From the NCBI GenBank assembly GCA_903970355.1, contig CAJCIF010000035.1, positions 1 through 5,791 of the forward strand: a stretch of DNA of 5,791 bases, given 5' to 3'. The position numbers and the translations under genes were made by a program. Source of the DNA: Actinomycetota bacterium. Lineage in GTDB: Bacteria > Cyanobacteriota > Vampirovibrionia > Obscuribacterales > Obscuribacteraceae. Shown here piece by piece: positions 5,791 to 5,791 of the stretch (position 1 is the first letter of the stretch; each line of letters starts with the position of its first letter). The notes beneath the pieces are model-generated. The model ran no database searches. It was not told where the DNA came from and worked only from the letters and a program-made list of their open reading frames with translations.

Positions 5791-5791
5791 C

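Noticed and set aside
1..5791. CRISPR, tRNA/rRNA genes, insertion sequences or attachment sites
   Set aside because: No spaced repeat array, cloverleaf-like segment, transposase motif or terminal inverted repeats could be found by reading both strands.

Overview
The window holds five complete or nearly complete genes plus two fragments cut by its edges, packed tightly in two opposing groups. Base composition is moderate, the longest gap without a gene is 80 bp, and only one clear Shine-Dalgarno sequence is visible. No rRNA, tRNA, CRISPR array or transposase was seen. The genes fit a free-living bacterium with a cell envelope that receives acyl-modified exopolymers. The phylum cannot be fixed from this window; a non-photosynthetic cyanobacterial relative (Melainabacteria-type) or another candidate lineage is only a guess.

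Left part, plus strand (2-2600): the C-terminal end of an unrecognised protein is followed after 5 nt by a class I/II PLP-dependent aminotransferase. Its stop codon overlaps the TTG start of a TSUP (TauE/SafE) anion permease, and 3 nt after that lies a DUF1634 membrane protein. This looks like one translationally coupled operon. TSUP plus DUF1634 is a familiar pair. With an aminotransferase in front, a working idea is transamination of a sulfur- or carboxylate-bearing amino acid with export of the resulting anion, for example sulfite from cysteine sulfinate.

Right part (2681-5790): a membrane-anchored SGNH/DltD-like hydrolase on the plus strand meets, tail to tail with a 7-bp overlap, a minus-strand pair: an MBOAT O-acyltransferase (AlgI/DltB type, its N-terminal part beyond the right edge) and a second membrane-anchored SGNH-like protein. 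The MBOAT stop codon and the ATG of the second SGNH protein are adjacent and in the same frame. MBOAT plus SGNH partner is the layout of AlgI/AlgJ-AlgX, PatA/PatB and DltB/DltD systems. The MBOAT protein would move acyl groups across the membrane, and one or both SGNH proteins would place them on (or remove them from) an extracytoplasmic glycan or other polymer. The second SGNH protein appears to lack the usual block III Asn and block V Asp, so the two partners may not do the same chemistry.

The 80-bp gap before the plus-strand SGNH gene holds a weak promoter-like hexamer and an imperfect direct repeat whose second copy lies inside the start of the gene.
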